Below the pieces are notes generated by a model. It made no database searches, was not told the origin of the DNA, and saw only the letters and a list, made by a program, of their open reading frames with translations. A stretch of 64,000 nt of DNA from Physcomitrium patens (Eukaryota; Streptophyta; Bryopsida; Funariales; Funariaceae), in assembly GCF_000002425.4 (NCBI RefSeq), contig NC_037258.1, forward strand, positions 2,277,964-2,341,963, given 5' to 3'. This document shows, piece by piece, positions 12,101-24,462 of this stretch (positions are counted from its first letter, which is position 1; each line of letters starts with the position of its first letter). Both the position numbers and the translations under genes were made by a program.

Positions 12101-13270
12101 CGAATCCTCAGCGAATCGTGAAGCCAGCCTCAGATATGTCTTTTTTTAAAATAAAAATAAAAATTAATGCTCGGCAGTCAGCACATATCTGAGCAAAAGC
12201 TTCATTTGTCCAGATTGTCAAGGAAAGTATGGAATCCAGAAACAGGCAACTGACCCACTCTAGGAGACAACATCAGGATGAGCTTGAAACGGATTCGCAA
12301 TATCTAAACGCACAAGATGGCATGGCATGGTTACGACAAAATGCCACAATCTAGAGAGAAGTTCACAAGGGGTTTTTACTTGCTTGGAAAGAAATCACCA
12401 TGATCCATCTCCGAGAGTGTATACTTCCGATTGAAATCTCGTTCAACAGTCTCGGTTGCCGCACACATTCGGCATTCGGCATGCAACACGGTATTGACTC
12501 TGCGTCAAATCGACGCTCACGATTGAAGTCGGCCTTCAAACCATCCCTGTACCACTGATGACATGCTGGGTACACGTAAAACACATATTTTTTTCAGCAA
12601 CAGGATTATTCAGGACTTGCAAGAGCGAGAGAGAGATAGAGTTCCACATGAATAAGGTGGCGGTGTTCGGTAGGGACAACTTCAGGTTTGACAACATTTC
12701 CATCACTTTCGCTGCTGTGGGACGAAGAAAAAGTTGGCCTTCTCAACGGCGTGGAAGTCATGCTCCAATCAGAGATGATTCAACTTGTGATTTTTTTTTG
12801 TTTTTTTTGTTTTGTTTTCTGGTTGTATGATAATCACAAACAAAAATTTCTGGGACCTGCTGTAGAGGTTCACTGTTCGGAGGGAGGAGCTAGAAGGATT
12901 AAGGAAACCCAGCCCTGTCAGAAGATCTGTTGCTCTAATTACACGGGCTCTGACAGAATTGCACAATTGTGCATGCTTTGCACATGGGATCAGCCAAATG
13001 TGGGGGGGCAAGGAACTTGATAGACGGTGCTGCTAGAGGAGCTGCCCTCGAAAGTGAATCCATGCAAAACAAGTCAATTTGTATAGGAAAACTCGGGTTG
13101 GTTGAGAGGATGGTGGTCCCCTTTGCTCAGCTGGGTTTTTCTCACCATGGACTGAAATCTCTCTGACAATTGTATCAACTTCGCTAATTTGTGTCCTAAC
13201 CTCTTTCTCTGATACTAGTTTTGCAAATCACTGTGTTTGTTTGTTGCTGCTCTTCGTAGGAACTAAGGGG
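12100..13270. other. Unassigned island of balanced base composition
   Basis: About 1.2 kb with clearly higher GC and complexity than its AT-rich surroundings, resembling the gene flanks elsewhere in the window. The longest open frames (plus strand 12688-13020, minus strand 12363-12584) show no domain I recognise, and no splice pattern gives a sensible protein. It could be a non-coding transcript, UTR or exon of a fast-evolving gene, or a relic of a lost gene. Nothing here decides strand. Confidence 0.4.
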
Positions 13271-15445
13271 TCTGTGTAGTTTGTATCCAAAGTAAAGTTT
13301 AGAATAAGATGTTGTTTAAGATTTTGGGGGTGGGTAGTTTGTAACTGTTAGTTGGCCAAGTTTTCAAGCTTGAAGAAAGTGTAAATTAGGGAGCATGGTT
13401 TTATGAAAAGCAATTGTGTAGCAAATGGCTCAACAAGTTGCAACTATTCCACAATAGGTTTTGCACATTTGGAAAAGAAAATAGAAGCATATTAGGAACA
13501 TTGATCCACTTAAAGAAACAATTGATTTTATTTATTTATTTAAATTTATGTATCTCCACATATTTGTTGTTTGTACTTCTTAAGATTCAAAATTATAATT
13601 GAGGTGAGTGAAAGAATTTTGAAGTGTAAAATTAAAAAGCTTGAGATCACATTTTTCATTGATTTTTTCCCAAGTTCTTGATAATATAAATAAGTATTAT
13701 TTTCTTGAAATTAGGAGATAGTATGACACTCTTGCAGATCATCCTACCAAAGTAAAAAGCCAATGTGAAAAACTATTAACATGTGATAATGCAAGAAGAT
13801 ACACCTAATTCATCAACATCTTAGGTATAGGCATTACTAAAAGCAATCAACTAATATTTAATAAAGGTAGTGGAAAAGTTTTCAATAAATAATTCTAAAT
13901 CCAAAAATAGACCAATTTTCTTTATAGATATAGTAATGATAGTAATAATAATAAATATAAATTAACTATGATTAAAAGAACATGATTTATAAATATTTCA
14001 ATTTGTGAATAAAAAGAGAAGGATTTAATTATGTCAATGGTATTCAAACTAGATCTAAATTAATGTTAATAACAAAGGATTTGGATGTTGGAAGTATTTT
14101 ATATAATTTTGATAAATATTTTATTTTGTATGAGTTTGTAATAGAAATAAGAAATAATAATATAATAATTATAAATATTAATAATAAAATTTTAGATATA
14201 AAAAATTAAAAAAATATCAATTAAAATTTCATTGACGATGAAAAAAGAAGAATTCTAACTTCAAATAAACCAAATAAAAAAATAATATTTAATATAGACT
14301 TAAAAAGCAAGCACATAACTAAACATTTGTATATTTAAAAATTGATTATAAAATTCTCAATAGTATTAAAAAATAATATTTTATAATAAATAATTATTCT
14401 AGATATAACAACAAAAAAAACCTATAAAAATATTTAATAGAAGAAATAATATAAATATTTATTATCTTTTTTAAAAAATAAATTGATTTTAATAAAATCT
14501 CACATAAAAAACAAATTATTGTTTATACTTTGATGCCAAATTTTATTGCTTAAAATAAGATGCATAAAATTTGAATTAAAAAAATATATAATAACCTAAG
14601 ATTATGAATAGTATAATAAAAAAACATTAAATTTTTATTGCAATAAAGTCTAACAAACCATTATAAGAATGTTAGACAAAAAATTTTATTGTCACCTAGA
14701 AGATTCAAGGAAAGATCTCTAATAACTCAATGAATTCTAATTTCAATAAATATAAAAATATATATTATTTTTTTGAGATGAAAATACATATGCATTTTAC
14801 CTAGCAATAGAGGTTAATATAGACACGTTTTTTTACTAGTAGAGAGAAAGATATAAGTCCTATCATATTTTGAAAAGATCTTTAAAAATAAATTCTTGGC
14901 ATTCTTTTTTATTCTCAATAAAAAATTAAGTTTTACTAGTGACGAATTAGACCACTAATTTACATACATTTTTTTCTAATGATTATTTTAAAATATATTA
15001 ATTAAAAATTTCTAATGCATTCTTTAAAATTAATATTATTAAAATATAATTTAAGAACATTCATTTAGTTAGATTAACATAAAAAAGACTAAAAATAACT
15101 AAATTGACAAAGTAAAAATAATAATAATTTAGTTTACAATATTGTTGTTGATAAGTAAAATAACTACTTGAATTATTTTCAAAATAAAATAAAATAAAAT
15201 ATTTTAGTATCAAACTTAGAAAAATCAAAAGATCTTATGATATTTTTTGCAAAAAAAGGAGCTAATTTCAAAAACAGCCTGATTATAATATAAATTAACT
15301 ACGCCAATCTGAATATGGACCAAAAATAATATTTTGTCAATTATTTTTATTAATTTAATAAATAAATTTCAAGGATTCTATTTCTAAGATTTAAAATATA
15401 TTTTAGTATTTAGACCCTCAAAATATCAACTAAATTTAATATATA

Positions 15446-15479
<34 letters not shown>

Positions 15480-16880
15480 TATATATTTACACTATAGTGG
15501 CAATTCGATAAAAAAAAACAGAAAAAATATTATATATATACCATAACAAAATTATCTCTACCTTTACAATAAGATTCAAAACAATGTAAAACATTACAAA
15601 AGACCTCAAATACGATTTTCTAACAACTTATTGTTTTATCTCCAAGCACATCTAAGAATGCAAGTCAAGTTGAAAATTAGAAAATTATTAAAATCAAAGA
15701 ATAACATGACATCCAATTAGAACTAGGTGCATCAAAGACACTTATATCAAGAAGTTTGATAAAAATAAAATAAAAATTAATTTTCTTTAGATAATGGTAA
15801 AATTTTAATTAATGATTTATATAATAAATATGCTAATATCAATAATAAAAGGTATTTATTTTCTAGCTTCTAAATATTAATAGATAGTACAAAATAAATA
15901 TGATTCAAATGCTTTTATTCTAATATAATAATCTTCTCTCTCTCTCTCTATATATATGTATGTATGTATATATATATATATATAGACTTGTAAATAATTT
16001 AGAAGATTTCATAATATGTCAATAATAAAATTTATGGTATATAACTAAATGTTAAAAAAAAAGTGATAAAAAAAGTTTAGAATTACAATCTTTGTAATGT
16101 ATGTACATTAAAAATAAATAAATAAATAAATAAAATTGCAAAGAATTTGGAAATACATGGCCACTGAAAGAGTATGTAAAAATAGCAAATGAACCAATTA
16201 TGCCATTGAAGCACACAATGGATTTTGTAAAGACCTTGATCAATCATGGATTTATATATTCTATATTTGAAATAAAACTTATTTAAATAATAAATAAAAA
16301 ATTATATAATACATGTATACTTGTTTGTGTGTGTTATTTTATTTTATTTTATTTCTTAATTTTTGAAAACAAAAGCTTAAGTTGAGACAACTCAAAAACA
16401 ATGTAACAGAAAGTAAAATCATAAAAACTATTTAGAGCTACCTTAGAAATAGTAATAGTATATTAAATAGAATTATGAAAGGAGCCAAAAAATGTCAGCT
16501 GTAAGAACAAAGATATGGCATAGATGTATCATAAAGAAAAAGAAAAAGAAAGTAAAAAAATGAAAACACTTTATAAAACAAAATCACTCTTTACCTCATA
16601 CATCTCAAATCTTCATGGAAGTCTTTATAATTAGAAGAGAAGTTGAGAAGCCACAACTTTTGGAATCCTTTGATTGGATACAACTTAGAGACTTCTCAAT
16701 TTCAACTAATCAAAACATATAAAAGTTGTAACCTCTAGACTTCTCTCTTCTTCTCTTCTCTAAAATACAATACACCCTCGCTTTTACAACCTCAAAACAT
16801 AGACTTTAACACATATTGTAGAAGCCGTTTTTTAAATGAAATCTACTAGAAAATTTACCCTCTCATTCATAATTAATTAT
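13271..16880. other. AT-rich intergenic spacer
   Basis: No gene is recognised. Simple repeats include a palindromic TA-rich run at 15440-15487, (TC)n(TA)n(TATG)n at 15934-15984, (AAAT)n at about 16109-16134 and (TTTTA)n at about 16334-16354. The sequence from about 16600 onward gains complexity as it nears the eIF1 promoter. Confidence 0.6.
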
Positions 16881-16884
16881 TTAA

Positions 16885-17347
16885 AATTAAAAATAAACGA
16901 ACCCACGTGGAAAGAATCCATGATGACGCAACCGTGACGGTGCATGCAACGGCCCGAATGGACCACGACTCGCGGGGGCCACGTCACCAGCTCTTACGCG
17001 ATCCGCGCCCGGCCCAGCCCCGGCCAAAACCGGCGAACACGAAGAAACTGCGCCGTAAGCTCTTCTCCTTCTCCTTCAAGCGGGGTCCAGAGCATCCAAC
17101 GTTGCTCATTGTTCCTCGTCCCGCCCGCTTGCTTTCGTCCTCCTCGCGCATCGCTACCGTCTTCTCGTGCACTTCATCTCCCTCGCAGTGCCAGTTCTTT
17201 GTTGTTTGCTTGCATTTCTTTTGTGGGTTCGTGAGAAAATCGTGCGTTTCGGAGCCAGGGTTGAGATCAGGTTTCCGCCTTTAGGGTGTTGCTCCGCTCG
17301 CCAAAATTACAGATCCGGGGCAGAAGCAGTCCGGCACGTCGGGGTTC
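16885..17347 (+). promoter_or_regulatory. eIF1 promoter and 5' leader
   Basis: GC jumps sharply at about 16900. Motifs seen are a G-box CACGTG (16904-16909), TGACG-type sites at about 16924 and 16935, an RY-like GCATGCA (16942-16948), GCCACGTCA (16978-16986), which reads TGACGTGGC on the other strand and fits a bZIP site, and GGCCCA (17011-17016), the reverse of the site II element TGGGCC common in plant translation-gene promoters. Pyrimidine-rich sequence follows (17060-17170). Transcription probably starts between about 17040 and 17170. Binding is inferred from motifs only. Confidence 0.6.
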
Positions 17348-18513
17348 ATGTTGGAGTTGTCGGACACGGAGATTCCGGCCTCTTTTGGTGCGCTTCTTAC
17401 TTACCCTGCGCTTTGTGTTCTGGGATGTGGTTGTGACTGCGACGCTATTTTTTTTCTTTGTCTCCTGTGTTTCTTGCCATTTACGGTGTGACCGCGATGT
17501 GATTCTCTTCTGTGTTATATCCGGGGCTTGCGTTTCGAGTGTTTGTTCCTTTTGGGGTTTGCCCGTATGGTTTTGCTTGAACAAGTCACATTAGATATTG
17601 TGCTTTCATCCGTATGGAAGGACATGACTGGGTTTATGTTCCTTTGTGCATGTTTTTTACACCATGCTTGGTAATGCTTGTCTACTTCGGATATTCGTTA
17701 CATAGTCAAGTTTTTTATTCCCGGCGACTTGTGCTTACGTTTTTCACCCAATCTTGGACTTGCGTAAACTTCTGTCAGTTTATTGTGTCAATTACCGTCT
17801 TTTCCGGTCCTTATGATATTATTTTTTGGGTATGCCGTATGGTCGTTATGACTGAGTCTTGGATTTTGAATTGGTGTTCAGACCCATTCGCGGAAGCGAA
17901 TGTTGAGGACAGCGGGGTAGGTTCGAAAGGAAGTGGCTATGTGCATGTTAGGGTGCAGCAGCGGAATGGACGAAAGAGCTTAACAACCGTTCAGGGGCTG
18001 AAGAAAGAGTTCAACTACAACAAGATTCTCAAGGATTTGAAGAAGGAGTTCTGCTGCAACGGAGTCGTGGTTCAGGATCCAGAACTGGGTCAGGTTATCC
18101 AGCTTCAGGGTGACCAGCGGAAGAATGTCTCCAACTTTCTCGTTCAGGTATGTGTACGTAGCGCGGCTCAATGTTCCATGCTGTTAGATATATTTCCTGT
18201 TGGTTGTTCAGAGGAAACTTCAGTCGTTCTAAATGCTTTTTGTTTTCGAGATGTGGCTTGATTGGCAATCGCAAATTTTAAGCTTGTCCATGTTGGTTGA
18301 CTGAATAACTTCCGTGTGTAAACCGAGTTGAGTTTCAGGGTTTGTCTAGGACTATGTAAATATCCCTTCAAATTTTCTTTTAGGAATTCTGCATGCGGGA
18401 TTTTATATTAGAAATTCTCTTTACTGTAGCTATGAGGGCTAATGGTGGTTGTGGTTGTTTGACTTAAGGCGGGGATTGTAAAGAAAGACCTCATCAAGAT
18501 TCACGGTTTTTAA
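17348..18513 (+). CDS. EIF1: Translation initiation factor eIF1 (SUI1), three exons, complete
   Basis: eIF1 binds the 40S subunit near the P site, promotes scanning and enforces AUG selection. Exons are 17348-17387, 17882-18147 and 18469-18513, which give 116 residues. Exon 1 encodes MLELSDTEIPASF and the first base of an Asp codon; exon 2 opens with the rest of that codon and reads PFAEANVED. The SUI1 core follows: YVHVRVQQRNGRKSLTTVQG, LKKEF, KKEFCCNGVV, DPELGQVIQLQGDQRKNV, FLVQ. Exon 3 ends in the family's usual tail AGIVKKDLIKIHGF. Donors are GTGCG and GTATG; acceptors are TTCAG and TTAAG. Length and ends match plant eIF1 (about 113 residues), so the ATG at 17348 is well supported. The leader has at least one upstream ATG (17167), a possible uORF. 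The 3' UTR begins at 18514. Confidence 0.96.
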
Positions 18514-19831
18514 ACCTGTGGACCGCCACGATGCGGTGGCGCTGTCGATTGTATTCATGACATATATGTCTGGAAGGGCACCACCGTAGATATAATGTGG
18601 CGTATTATACTTGATGCGGGAAGTAATGGCAGATCTGTGCATGTTGCAGTCAATCGTGGAATAGAACCATTTAGAGCTTATGGTCGCGACTTGTCGTCGT
18701 AGGTATCCTTTGGTGTGTATTGCAGCTGGATGGGTAGTAGATGTGGGGATGAATAATATGTACCGCAAACTATGGTGTTCTTTTATTATTGTGAACCTAT
18801 TTGTTGATTACTACTGAAGTGTTGTCTCTGAGCTTTGGTCTCTCCGCCTATTTTGTTCCTGTTAGATGATAGTGGTTGGCCTTTGGTATCAGTTTCATGG
18901 ATACTAGCATGTAACTTTTTAAGGTAGAATCTCTCTGCAAAGTTTCTCAGGATCAACGGTCTTGTGTAGCCGTATTATCCATGCTGTGCCTGAATGGATT
19001 CGCCTGTTTTTATGCTAGAAATTGTTTATCGGGGCATTGTGGTTACGTTAATTAGAGGAGGTAAATTATACCACAAAATGGTCACAACGTGTTGTATGCT
19101 TGCTCACTTCGGATATCCGTACACTTGAAAAGTCGGATAATTATTGTTATAATAAAACTCCTATTTATACAGACATAATGAATCATTCGTGGATTGACAT
19201 CTCTTTAATGTGAAAGCTCAATTCTAAGTGTCAATCCTAAATACAAAGTTATCTGTTACTTGGGGTGAAGACTTATTTTTCGTTGTTAGAGGTACTGATT
19301 TCTGCAATCAGTCTCTAAACTGCATGCACCAATTAAGTTGCACAGCTTCAAAAAAATATGCAGGATATTCCATACTATAAGGTGAAATCTGTAGCTCAAT
19401 ACTTTACATATATATATATATATATTTTTTTTGCTAAGAACGGTGTGTTGCAAAAAAACACAACTCAGTCTGGGTCTCACAGAAGGGTTGGCAGATGAAT
19501 GATGGTGGGGGCTAAATGCCATCGAAGAGAGAATAATCTTCTATAACAAAAAACTGATTGGAAACACCATGTGTTTTGGAAGGCAAGAATTATTTCTGCC
19601 TTTTCGTTTTCTCCACATCTAGCTATGTGACTCGTAATGTGGTTTTTAATTGCCATTTCTGCAAAAATGGTTCCTTTCTAAGCAAGGTGGCATGTGCAAT
19701 AAGCATTGAAAGATTCTTGAGAAAAAACCAAATGACATCTAGCATACCAAAGGTGCTACAAAATTGAAGTGCATAGAACATCTTAAGCGGGTGCAAGAGG
19801 CCAATTAGTAAGTTGCTATCTCCTTGTATTG
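18514..19831. other. eIF1 3' UTR and downstream flank
   Basis: The eIF1 stop codon is followed by DNA of moderate GC for about 600 bp that probably holds the 3' UTR; a small hairpin (ACCGC...GCGGT) lies at about 18521-18537. No clear poly(A) signal is singled out. From about 19100 the sequence is AT-rich without a gene and has a (TA)n run at 19408-19425. It ends at the LTR of element A. Confidence 0.5.
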
Positions 19832-20365
19832 TGTTAAGGACATGAATCTCAAAGAAAGAAAATCGTCAATACACTCTTGTGTCAGTGAAGAAAATTAGAA
19901 AGTCACTCAAAAGATGATGTAATATTAAACTAGAATAGCTATTTCCAAAAAAAAGAAGACTAAAAAGTCTTGAAACAAGACTAAGGACTAGAAAGACATT
20001 CACAAGAGTGAAGAAGGCTCCAATCTTGCCTCCATATATACTCTTAACTAAGAGCTACGTGGCGATGTCCTATAGGACCTCTAAAACATGTTGACTTTGC
20101 AAGACACATATCTTAATTTGCAAGACAAGTTCTCTATATGTGTGCCATATAGTTAGTTTGTTTTACAAGCTATTAATATGTGATTAACTTGTTGACAAAG
20201 TTTCTAATCTATTAATTAATTACAAGTACATGTTAAGTCAAGCAATGTCTATGAAGCTTCTAGGAAGCTTCTCTAATAGGTCTTATAAAATTAAATTTTT
20301 TTAATCTATTTTTACATATTTCTATGTAATTATATAAGTATTTACTAGAATACCTATATATGTCA
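19832..20365 (-). repeat. LTR of element A (A/B family)
   Basis: Reverse-oriented copy of the A/B-family LTR. It shares with the LTRs at 27219, 33083, 37349 and 55245 the blocks around GAAGCTTCTTAGAAGC, the region near GGTCCTATAGGACATTGCCA, the stretch ending AGGACTAAGTCTTG-like sequence, and the terminal TTCATGTCCTTAACA. Confidence 0.8.
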
Positions 20366-23226
20366 GTGGTATTACCCCCCTTTCTAGGGACGAGTTCCAT
20401 GAAGAACGATCTTCATATGCTGAAAAAATAAAAAAATGCGGCAAATTGTATTTGCCGTGTATTTAAATCTTTGTTCTCTTCAAAGATGGTTGATAGGCCC
20501 TCTCAACCATCGATAGTGTCCCATACTAGGACAAGAAGACTACCTTATTATTTGGTTGTTGTTGAGGCTTTTGTAACTTCTTTCAAATAAAACATTTGAA
20601 ACACTGTTAGAAATTGTTCCTACCTCTAATAAAATCACCAAACATCAAGAATCGCTTCTAAAAGCGTGATACCAAATGCGTTGTATCTTGCCATCTATTT
20701 GAAGAAGGACATGTTGTTCTTGAGGATCTTCATCTCAATTTTGTCATCTTGAAGGTTGTCACAATCCTAATGTCTTATCTAGTAAGTCTCCAAATGAAAG
20801 CTCTTGAGTTGAATTTGCTGGTTGTTGGTTCTCCATCTCTTTAGTGTCACAAATACATAGAAGCTACAAAGAAAGATAGAAGGTAGAGTGTTATATTCTT
20901 TTGATCTTGTTTCTTTTATATCAAAGATTTGCTATTCTTCATCTTGGTTTTGATGGATATCATCAATAAAAGGCTTCAACTCTCTTTACTATATTTGTAA
21001 GATTCTTTGATGGCTCCCATGTGTATTCACTAATATCATATCCACGCCAATGAACAAGATATTTCAGCCTATTTTGATGCCGCCTTGAGTCTAAGACTTC
21101 TTCCACCTTGAACTCTTGATTATTATCTACTTCTATAAGAGGAGGTGGCATTTGTTTTCTTCGCAGGATATTCATTGTCTTACACGGCTCAAGAAGAGAC
21201 ATGTGAAATAAAGGGTGGATCTTCATTGACTCCAATAGATATAATCGATAAGCAACATGATTGATTTATTTATAAATAGAAAACGGTCTCAATCTACAAT
21301 AATCCAACTTATCACAAAGACAAGTAGTCTTGATATTGTAACAAAGTAACCATACGTTCTCACCTACATTGAATTGTGATTGCTCCTTGTAATAGGCATC
21401 TATGTTGAACTTTTGTCATTCTTGAGCTTCCTTTAATTATGTCTTCATTGTTGTATATAGCTCTAACAAATGATTTGTTAAATCTTCTATTGTAGGATTA
21501 TTAATTTTTGAAAAGTCGAAAGTATCAAGTCATGGTTGATAAGCATAATTGGTAGAAAAAGATATTTTTTGGATAGAAGAATATATCAAATTATTATATG
21601 CAAACTATGCGAATGGCAAAAGAGTTGTCCAATCATCTTGATGATAATTGATGGTACACTTTAAATATTGCTCCAAAACTTGATTCACCCGTTCCATTTG
21701 CCTATTAAGTTAAGGATGAAAAGTTGAAGAGAGCTTTACATCCACCTTTAGAATTTTGAATAGGATTTTCCAGAATCTTGATACAAATTGAGTCCCTCTA
21801 TCTGATATAATATCCTTTGGCAATCTATGATAGCGATAGATATTGTCAATGAAAAGCTTAGTTGTTTCTTCAATTGAAATAGATTTTGTACATAATACAA
21901 AATGTGCTATTTAGGTGAACTAATCTATGATTATAAATATAGAATCATATGAATTTGAACTGAAAGATGTGTAATAAAATCCATAGAAATGAAAGACCTT
22001 GGTTGTTCAAATATAGGAAATGGTTGGAGAAGTCTATATGATCAATGATGAAGAGTTTTTGATCTTGAATAAATATCACATGATTGGACAAAGTCTTCTA
22101 CGACCTTCCACATTTGCAGCCACTAAAAATCTTTGAATATATGTTCTAAAGTCTTGTTGTATTGAAAATGTCCTGCTACTGAGAAGTCATAACATGCTTG
22201 AAAAATAAGTAAACATGCTTCTTCTTCTGGAACATATAAGCATCTTTTGAAGTAGAATAGGTTGTTCTTGAATTCAAACTTTTAAACATCATGAGACTTA
22301 GAATAAAGACTCTTGATATCATGAATAAGAAGATCAAAGGACATACTTGATTGAATTTATTTGACAAAGGTCAAATCAACAGTCAATATTGATTTCAATG
22401 TTCAAAGATGAAAATGCTCTGGCTTCAAGAAGATTGTTGTTTGTTGATCAAAATATACATATCTTTCTTTTGGTATAAAATAAGAGCATCTAGAAAGAAC
22501 ATCTAATAAAACTTATTTTTTTCTAGGTTGATATGTGATTTTAAAACCAAATCTTGATAATGACATGTTTCAACGAGCTTAGTAATAATTTACAAGATGT
22601 GTTGATATGAAATACTCAAGGTTCTTGTGATATGTATATATTGTGATTGGACTTGAAGTGCCTATTAGATAATGATGCCATTCTTGAAATGAATCCACAA
22701 TTACAAGAAGTTCTTTGTTGTAGATTTCATAGTTAATCTTGGTTGATGAAAATTTCTTGGAATGAAAAGCTATTAGATGGAGTTTATCATGTATTCCTAT
22801 TTGTGACAATATTGCACCTATGGCAAAGTTTGATGCATCTGTTTCCACAAAGAATGCTTTAGAAAAGTTGACATGATACAAAATTGGTATAAAAGTAAAT
22901 TCCTTCTTTAAAATAACAAACGATGTTTTGGCTTCTTTATTCCACTTAAGTTTGCTTTTACAAGTCAAACATATAAGTAGATTTATAACTTGAAAAAATT
23001 TCTTGATAAAGATTCAGTAATAATTAACAAAGCTCAAAAAGCATTGCACATCTCTTACTATTCTTAAAATCTTCTAATCTATGATAGTTTGGATCTTTTT
23101 TGGATCCACCATAAGGCCTTTATTGGAAATGATGTAATCCAAAAAGTCAACTTGAGTAGTGTGGAATACACACTTTTCCATCTTCACATATAATCCTACA
23201 TCTTTTAGTTTTTGTAATACATGATG

Positions 23227-24462
23227 TGAGTCCCATCAATGGATTTTAATTGATATATTAGTTAAAAAAATGATATTAAGTCAATTATGACATAAATACT
23301 AAGGTTAGAGAGTCTTTTTGACTATTTATATAGTTATTAGAATTTAGAAGTATTTATAAGTATAAAAGTCTTATTAGAAGAAAAGTTACAAAAATAGAGT
23401 CTTAGTAAGTCTTAGAGGCAATTATCTTAATTGGTTTAATATTTTCACTCATTATTCAATATTAATGATTAGTAATTGAGACCAATTTCTATATTGGCCT
23501 TATATCTATATGTATTAATTACAAATATCCTATTAATGATTAGTTAATAGTTAAAAGAAGCATAAAAAAGAACTTCATGTCTTTTAAATTATGTTTGGAG
23601 AAAATAGGATTTTTAGTAGATTTAAATTGATTTTATTACTATAAAAAATAAAAAAAATAGAAAAATATATTTTTTATAGATATTAGTATTATAGAAATAT
23701 TATAGGATTTTTAAGAATTTATTTAGGATTTTTTATGAATTTTTAGAAAAAATTTCAAGACCTTGGTAAAATTGAGTTTTACCACCTTGAGAGCCACTAT
23801 GAAGAAATGAAACAAATTTGAAGACCATATAAGGTTTTTAGGTTAATCGGGTGTTTTTGAATACCATGGTGAAGTAAAAAATGCAAAAAAAGTAGTTTTA
23901 TTAGTAGAAAATAGGAGAATCAGCAACTAGTATAGTCCTTATAAGAAGAAAAGTGCACAATTCCCATATGGGTTGTAGCACCTTGGGTATAGGTAGGAAG
24001 ATAAGACTAAGGCATCAAGGCCTCTTTAGACAACCAATATATACTACTTGTGAGCCTTGGTGAGGTTCGAACTCCTGATTTTCTTAAGAAAGTTATTCTT
24101 GAGATAAAAATTATTCACTTAAATTTTTTTATTATTTACATTCTATCTTTAATCTATCATAACTTGCTTATAATAACTTGAAGTTATATGATTTTTATGT
24201 CATTTAAAAGATAAAAAAATTATCTATCTAAAAATATAATTTTTATTTTTTACTTTTATCTTTTATTAGATAAAAATCTAATGAACAGACTATGATTAGT
24301 TTTGTAGTGTACAATTGCTTGATTGCACTTATTTCACTTGTTAGGTTTTTTCCTTCTTTTGTTCTTGTTTATTGCTAATTCTACTTCTCACTACCAATTA
24401 CAAGCAATTCTTAATTGATGCCATCTTGTAATTTGGGGTGAGGGAAAAATTTACCTTCATAT
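23227..24462. mobile_element. Solo-LTR-like insertion (1.24 kb) within element A
   Basis: The reverse transcriptase sequence of element A is interrupted here and resumes on the other side. The insert is bounded by ATGATG at 23221-23226 and again at 24463-24468, a 4-6 bp target duplication depending on where the ends are placed. It opens with TGAGTCCCATCAATGG (TGTGAGTCCCA if started at 23225), a sequence typical of LTR 5' ends, and has no coding sequence. A solo LTR of an otherwise unseen LTR retrotransposon fits best. Confidence 0.65.

Noticed and set aside
15440-15487. Perfect-looking palindrome
   Set aside because: It is only a (TA)n run with symmetric CTATA/TATAG interruptions, expected for this repeat type.
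16907-17284. Overlapping open frames in the GC-rich stretch before eIF1
   Set aside because: They are present on several frames and both strands, with no motif; they reflect promoter and leader composition.
17614-17881. Open frame leading into the eIF1 SUI1 domain
   Set aside because: The first ~89 residues are intron read-through. Family alignment and the TTCAG acceptor show that exon 2 starts at 17882 and the true start codon is at 17348.
24064-24075. GGTTCGAACTCC, like a tRNA B-box
   Set aside because: No cloverleaf can be drawn around it and no A-box lies at the right distance; it sits inside the solo-LTR-like insert.
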